Shown here piece after piece: positions 59,401-64,000 of a stretch of DNA of 64,000 bases (its first letter is position 1; the number at the start of each line of letters is the position of its first letter). The DNA lies in contig JAJTUP010000003.1 in the NCBI GenBank assembly GCA_021399435.1, forward strand, positions 2,356,001-2,420,000. Reading direction: 5' to 3'. Origin of the DNA: Diaporthe sp. PMI_573. Lineage: Eukaryota > Ascomycota > Sordariomycetes > Diaporthales > Diaporthaceae. The notes under the pieces were generated by a model, which saw nothing but the letters and a program-made list of their open reading frames with translations, was not told the origin of the DNA and did no database searches. Position numbers and translations under genes: made by a program.

Positions 59401-61521
59401 CCAAAGTATCCAGAACACGTGATAATAATGACAGCCGAGCATCGAGCGTGTTTTCCCAGGCACACAGGAGACCTGAGGAGCGAGCGGATCCATCTGAATG
59501 GTCCGCACGGCTAGTGCGAGATGCCTGAGCCGCTGCGCGAGACGAGAATTCTGCCAACATCGCCAACGGTGTGGTAGTCGCCAGCGTATCACTGACTGCA
59601 ACTTCTTTTTGCGTGCACTCTGGTGGGAAGAGCATCAGCAGGCTAGTGGCGGTCTCCCGTACGTCGTCGAACGGGTCCATAATCAGGTCGAGGATGATGC
59701 GGATCCATTGAGAATCGTTGTATAAGCTTTGTTCAGGAACACTTGGGTTTTCTTTCCCGAGCTTTATTACTGTCACCAAAGCTTTTAAGGCAGTAATGTG
59801 CCGCTGGTACGAGGCTGTAGGTGCCAGCTCGTGCCGCAAGAACTGTAAGTACCATCTAAAGAACCTTTGGTGGGCCTCAAGGGTATCTCGCAGCCAAGTC
59901 TCCCCAGCATTGGATATTTCCTTTGCCCCTTTGCTGATATGCATGTTGACTGCTGTTTCCCTGACTTTAGACATCGAGGCCTTGGTTTTCGTGCGAGCTA
60001 GATCTTTTTCGAGTGTAGTAATCGCTCCATTGACTCTCTTGATCATGTTCTTGGATTGGCCTAGAATCTCGTTCCGGAATTTGGCATCAGGATCTGCGTG
60101 ACAAGATCTGAGGTTTCTCCGCAGAAGATCGAATGCCATCGTAGAGTAAGGTCGTGTACTAGACGACGAGGTTATCAACAGAGACATGGCGAAAGATCGG
60201 ACATCATATGAGTTATGAAGCAGGAAGCGCTCCAGAACCTTGCCGTCCAACTCTACAGAATTCGTGGGTGCTGTTTGACCTGGACCTGAAGATTCATTAG
60301 CAATTCGAGTCATCCCACAGGAGTCTATCCCACGGGAGTCTATCGCACAGGACGTTATCCCATAGGACGTTATCCCATGGGAGGGCATCCCATAGGAGGG
60401 TGTCCCACAAGATTTTATCCTACAGGGGGTTACCCTATAGGAGTTTATTTCATAGGAGCGCATCCTATAGGGTTGCAAGGTTTATTGAGGTACGGTACTC
60501 ACGAGGTTCTTCGACAATAGCCGCCTTTTTGCCAAGTTCCAAAGCAGCAAGGTGTAGCAAAGCGGCAGTGTCTAGCTCATCAGTACGCGCGCGTGTATCA
60601 TCCTCCGGCTGCACGTGGTGGAGCTCCTTCAGCAGTGCAATGGACAGGGCGCGGTCGGACTTGAACAAGGGCGCCAAGAAATAGTTCTTGATAATTTCAA
60701 GTAATTCCGGGTTGGCGGCCAAGGCTGTTTCGAGCCACCTCCGGATTGTCGTAGGATCAAGCGCCGGCGTTCTTTCCCCATGGCAGCCACGAGATGGGTC
60801 CGAATTGTATAGGCCGCTGAACAAGATGCAAAGAAACTTTCCAGCGGCCGGGCAGACGTAACTTAGTTCCATCCACCGGAATATTTCTGCCACCCACTCC
60901 TGCCATAGAATGATGGCAGGCTGCTCGGCCAGATCAGGCCGCACGGACTGATACATCTGGGCCACATCTTCCAGAGTGAAGACGGACTTTGTGAGCAGAT
61001 GGCTCAGCGCGGTAATGCAGGATTTAACGAGCGGGCGCGTCGATTTTCGCCCGATAATCGAGGCCATTGTATGCAGTAAATCCGTTTTCACATTAGCTCT
61101 GACCTCTGGCAGCGGATTCTGAGTGATCAGCAAGGTAAGAAGGTCGAGAACGAGTCTCATGGACCGGTGCTGGTCCTTCTCATTCCACTCGATGAAGAAG
61201 TTGAACACGTCCTGAGATGTTTTCTCTGAAAAGGCCCAGTAGGTCAGAGAATCCTGCTTTGATTTTGCGCATAACTGAACAAAACCACACAGCTTGACGC
61301 AGGCGTCTGACGTGGAACCTCGAGGCTGCGAGGCAATTGCAAGCAGCTGTTGGAACAATCCCTGGACAGACCTGATCATGGACGTCAATTTCGGATCAAC
61401 AACAAGCAGAGGTCCTCACTAACGATGCCACTTCTTCCTGCGGACTCTCTTGAAGCCACCTGAAGAGGTCATTTGCATTGCTGCCGGGCCGCTCGAGGGG
61501 AGGGAACTCAACGGGTGGCAT
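56471..61521 (-). CDS. THADA/Trm732-like protein (DUF2428), tRNA 2'-O-methylation partner
   Basis: The exons are 61521-61420, 61361-60503 and 60285-56471. The introns are 58 nt (GTGAGG...GTCCAG) and 217 nt (GTGAGT...CTTCAG, with GCTAAT upstream). The joins keep frame and give 1591 residues. The protein is an all-helical HEAT/ARM-like scaffold. The DUF2428 region (about 625-880) includes the PVHGDFAAVRYMWE motif, and WHVREIAARTLCSFLL is a typical HEAT-like helix further on. In yeast, Trm732 works with the methyltransferase Trm7 to make the 2'-O-methyl group at position 32 of the tRNA anticodon loop; the human homologue is THADA. The second intron is mostly an 11-copy 15-bp minisatellite. In the downstream exon's frame the array has no stop and would add pentapeptide repeats, but the splice sites around it favour removal. 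The gene is divergent from TIM23. Confidence 0.87.
60311..60475. repeat. 11-copy 15-bp minisatellite inside a Trm732 intron
   Basis: Exactly eleven 15-bp units (165 bases) with a TATCCCATAGGAsGT-like consensus and diverged edge copies. Several units contain the palindrome CCTATAGG. It lies wholly within the intron 60502-60286 of the Trm732-like gene. On the minus strand many units carry TATAG or TGTAG, which look like 3' splice sites but are out of phase with the donor. Confidence 0.9.
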
Positions 61522-62062
61522 GCTTTAGGGAGTCTCAGGATTTCGATTTTAGCAGATTTTGCAAAAGAAAGATCATGCTGTCAATAAACATTCATACGGT
61601 AACGTATCATAACATCACGAGCAGGGCGTTCCGGTTCCACATGTAAATGATAGGCCGGCTTCTCATGCCTACCGCATCAAATTGGGAAAAAAGATTGCAG
61701 GCAGGTGTGGTAGTCCGGTACGTACCTGCCCCAGGCGAGCCCAAATTTTGTAAAGCCGTCATCCCTGCACGCCGCAGAGACCCGCCGAGCACGGGCCTTC
61801 TGTTGTTACTCTGCCTTTGGTGGGTACACGCGCAGTCCAGAGGGTCCACGGCGACTGACGGCCGTCATCGCTTTGAAGCTTGCTGGGAATAATTTTTCGA
61901 GGCTTGCTTAGGACGGACGACCTCAACTCTGGGCTGACCTGCCACAACGCCCTGCCTCCACCCGCGCAACAGCATCACCATCACCTCCACACTGCATGCG
62001 CTTTTTCTGACATAACACTCTTTCTTCTTCTCACCCCATCTTGTGTATTATTACCTGCGAAA
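61522..62062. promoter_or_regulatory. Bidirectional promoter, Trm732-like / TIM23
   Basis: 541 bases between the divergent start codons. It contains an AT-rich part near 61550-61610 on the Trm732 side and a C/T-rich leader before the TIM23 ATG. No coding frame. Confidence 0.6.
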
Positions 62063-62822
62063 ATGTCTTCTCTTTGGAATGCCTTGACAGGGCAGAAGTC
62101 CAACCAGAACAAGCCAGAACATAGCCATGCGCCGCCACCACCAGAACCCACCACCAACTTCACACCCCCTCCCTTCGATCCCTCCTCGGCGCAAGGTGTC
62201 GACTCCTTCCTGAACAGCTCCGCATTCGCAGACCCCTCACAATTACACCCTCTCGCCGGCCTCAACAAGGACGCCCTCGAGTATATCACCCTCGAGGAAT
62301 CCGCCGTCTCCGACCTGCCCGGCGGGCAGTCCGTCCTCCCCTCGCGCGGCTTCACAGACGACCTCTGCTACGGCACTGGAATCACATACCTCACCGCCCT
62401 GTCGATAGGTGGCGCATGGGGCCTGCAAGAGGGTCTCAGGCGCAGCGCCGGTCAAGCGCCCAAGTTGCGGCTGAACTCTACACTGAACGCAATCACAAGA
62501 CGGGGTCCGTTCCTGGGCAACTCGGCGGGCGTCGTCGCCATCGTGTACAACTGCATCAACTCGTACATTGGATATTTGCGCGGGAAGCATGACGCGTCCA
62601 ACAGCATCGCTGCGGGCTTCCTGAGCGGGGCGTTGTTCAAGAGCACAAGGGGTCTGAGGCCGATGGCGATCTCGGGCGGAGTTGTTGCATCCGTCGCTGG
62701 TGTGTGGACGGTAAGTTGTGCCTGTTTCGGGAGTTGGCTGGAAATAGACGAGTATGGCGCTGACGTTCTACTAGGTCGCACGGAAGACCTTCTTCCCAGT
62801 CCCGGAACAACATCACGCGTAA
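62063..62822 (+). CDS. tim23: TIM23, mitochondrial inner-membrane import channel subunit
   Basis: The exons are 62063-62710 and 62775-62822, with a 64-nt intron (GTAAGT...TACTAG, CTGAC upstream) in phase 0, giving 231 residues, normal for fungal Tim23. Tim23 forms the core of the presequence translocase. The N-terminal half is hydrophilic (Pro-rich, then LEYITLEE), as expected for the intermembrane-space receptor part. It is followed by PRAT-family membrane segments: FTDDLCYGTGITYLTALSIG, then GPFLGNSAGVVAIVYNCINS, DASNSIAAGFLSGALFKSTR and RPMAISGGVVASVAGVW. Exon 2 supplies a short basic tail, VARKTFFPVPEQHHA. It shares a 541-bp promoter with the divergent Trm732-like gene. The start is the first ATG giving the family N-terminus. 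Confidence 0.95.
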
Positions 62823-63558
62823 ATTAGGGCGGCATAATTCTGACGGAAAGCAACTCAATCCGCCGAGCTCCATGATATTCACGAACCGGTTCACGCCGAC
62901 TGGCTGCCGCATCGAACAGACAGTTGCGGTGAGGCCTTGGCCGGGGAAGCCAGCTGATGATTAGGACCAACAGAGGGTTCGGCAAGCGCTGGAGCGGATG
63001 TGATGGCTCGACAGCGATGCCTTCACAAATAGGTGGGATAATTCCATAGTCTTGTCGGTATAGTGGTGAGCGCATAGCAACGGATGATCTCTCCTCATCT
63101 CTGAAAACTTGTAACATTAGAAGGGGGGCTTCATGACCATAGAAGGCTGGGGACCAGAGCAGGCAGTGTGCTCAGGGCCGAGGAAATAGAAGAAACCGAA
63201 CCATATTCTTCCTCATTCCTCTCAGTTTCTTCGGGCATTTTCACTTGCTGTACAGGGCTGCTTCATGTGAAGCTGGGTGGAGGTCACAGTATGTATATAT
63301 GTCGACCTGGAGTTTTAACCCAGGCTGGTCACTGTGGTCGATTTCCAAGGCAACAAGATCATTTACTTCCAATGTTTACTTGCTACCGATCCCGCGCATC
63401 ATTGAATACCTACCCGTTCGTTCTTTCCAGCCTGCACGAATCTATCTCGCCCCATCGCTTCCACTTGGCTAGGTCCCTTCCCGCCACAGCAAAAGCAAAA
63501 CGTACAGAGTTCTTCTCAACCCTTGACCAATTTGACTGAGACGCCTTCCCACAAAAAA
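62823..63558. other. Intergenic region after TIM23
   Basis: 736 bases with no gene. It contains a tRNA-like half sequence (63050-63077). The segment just before the next ATG is C/T-rich and then A-rich, as in fungal leaders. Confidence 0.5.
63050..63077 (+). other. tRNA-like 5' half (acceptor strand, D-arm, A box) without the rest
   Basis: TCTTGTCGGTATAGTGGTGA and the bases after it closely match the 5' half of a eukaryotic tRNA of the Asp/Gly/Glu type, including the polymerase III A box. No anticodon arm, no GGTTCGA-type B box and no complementary acceptor strand follow within 150 bases. It is either a truncated tRNA relic or chance. Confidence 0.3.
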
Positions 63559-64000
63559 ATGGAGGCGAAGGACCCGATGCAGGCCGATGCGAGCGCTCGC
63601 TGGCGGGAGTCCGCTGATCTGGACGAAGCTCCTACATTCACCACCCGCCAACATCTCGAGTACTTCATTGAACTGATCACCAACGAGTGGAAGAAGACCA
63701 CAGTGAAGTGGCATATTGCGTCAGCCGATAAGGTCACCTTGCCAAAATTCGACGAGCTGGAGATCTTTGACCCCGACGAGGACTCTGTGACCAAGATCAA
63801 TGTAGGCACAGTGCCTGAGTCGATCGTCTCCAAGGTGGACGCCTTGGAGCAGTTGCAGCGTATCGGCCTTCCTCATCTGCCCAAACTCATGTACTTGGTC
63901 AAGGAGGACCTTGAAAAATCCCCCTTTGCCCCTGATTTAGACGAGTGCAGCAACGACAACGAGGCCAACTTCACTGATATGGTGAGCGCCCAGCTTTGTG
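63559..64000 (+). CDS. 5' part of an unidentified gene (cut by the window edge)
   Basis: The frame is open from the ATG at 63559 (context ACAAAAAAATGGAG) to the edge of the window. It begins MEAKDPMQADASARWRESAD and continues with a charged, mostly helical sequence (HLEYFIELITNEWKKTTVKW, LPHLPKLMYLVKEDLEKSPF). A GTGAGC sequence at 63981, after FTDM, could be an intron donor; in that case the last 20 bases are intron. No family is recognised from this N-terminal piece. Confidence 0.6.
   Translation, partial: MEAKDPMQADASARWRESADLDEAPTFTTRQHLEYFIELITNEWKKTTVKWHIASADKVTLPKFDELEIFDPDEDSVTKINVGTVPESIVSKVDALEQLQRIGLPHLPKLMYLVKEDLEKSPFAPDLDECSNDNEANFTDMVSAQLC

Overview
The window is nuclear DNA of a filamentous ascomycete, most likely a Sordariomycete. 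Genes carry one to three short introns (about 57-236 nt) with GTRNGT-type donors and CAG/TAG acceptors. The proteins are fungal-type: a MoaA-MoaC fusion, a Sip3/Lam-type BAR-PH-VASt protein, a DUF3074 protein and an alternative NADH dehydrogenase. No bacterial, viral or clearly intact transposon genes were seen. The exon joins given here were worked out by hand from splice sites and reading frame; no transcripts were available.

Layout: 1-2470 is a long leader/promoter region, followed by a fatty-acid elongase (2471-4050, +). A polyQ-FYVE zinc-finger protein lies at 5713-6911 (-). From 6912 to 12560 the DNA is gene-poor and rich in simple repeats, with only weak or decayed coding traces. The molybdenum-cofactor gene (MoaA-MoaC, 12561-15061, -) is divergent from a WRAP73/Wdr8-like WD-repeat gene (16188-17887, +). 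A two-RRM RNA-binding protein (19546-21342, +) faces a single-pass membrane protein with a Pro/Ser/Thr-rich ectodomain (22571-24740, -). 24741-30174 is gene-poor, but holds a stretch that may be an unannotated or decaying gene on the minus strand (27.3-28.8 kb). Next comes an alternative NADH dehydrogenase (30175-32074, +). Two long gene-poor stretches (32075-40148 and 41199-48729) flank one hypothetical gene (40149-41198, -). The first contains a clear pseudogene fragment (32.97-33.35 kb).

The right end is gene-dense: a Sip3/Lam-like sterol-transfer protein (48730-53035, +), a DUF3074 coiled-coil protein (54053-56143, +), a THADA/Trm732 tRNA-methylation partner (56471-61521, -), TIM23 (62063-62822, +) and the 5' part of an unidentified gene (63559 to the edge, +).

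The genes are mostly unrelated housekeeping functions: lipid elongation and transport, endosomal PI3P binding, Moco synthesis, spindle-pole anchoring, mitochondrial respiration and protein import, and tRNA modification. No biosynthetic or defence cluster was found. The most noteworthy signals are: (1) the MoaA/MoaC intron donor, which overlaps a double-glycine codon pair and a stop, so intron retention would give a MoaA with the GG tail needed for catalysis while splicing gives the fusion; (2) an 11 x 15-bp minisatellite filling most of a Trm732 intron; (3) decayed or hidden coding stretches in the gene-poor intervals; (4) an isolated tRNA-like 5' half near 63.05 kb.
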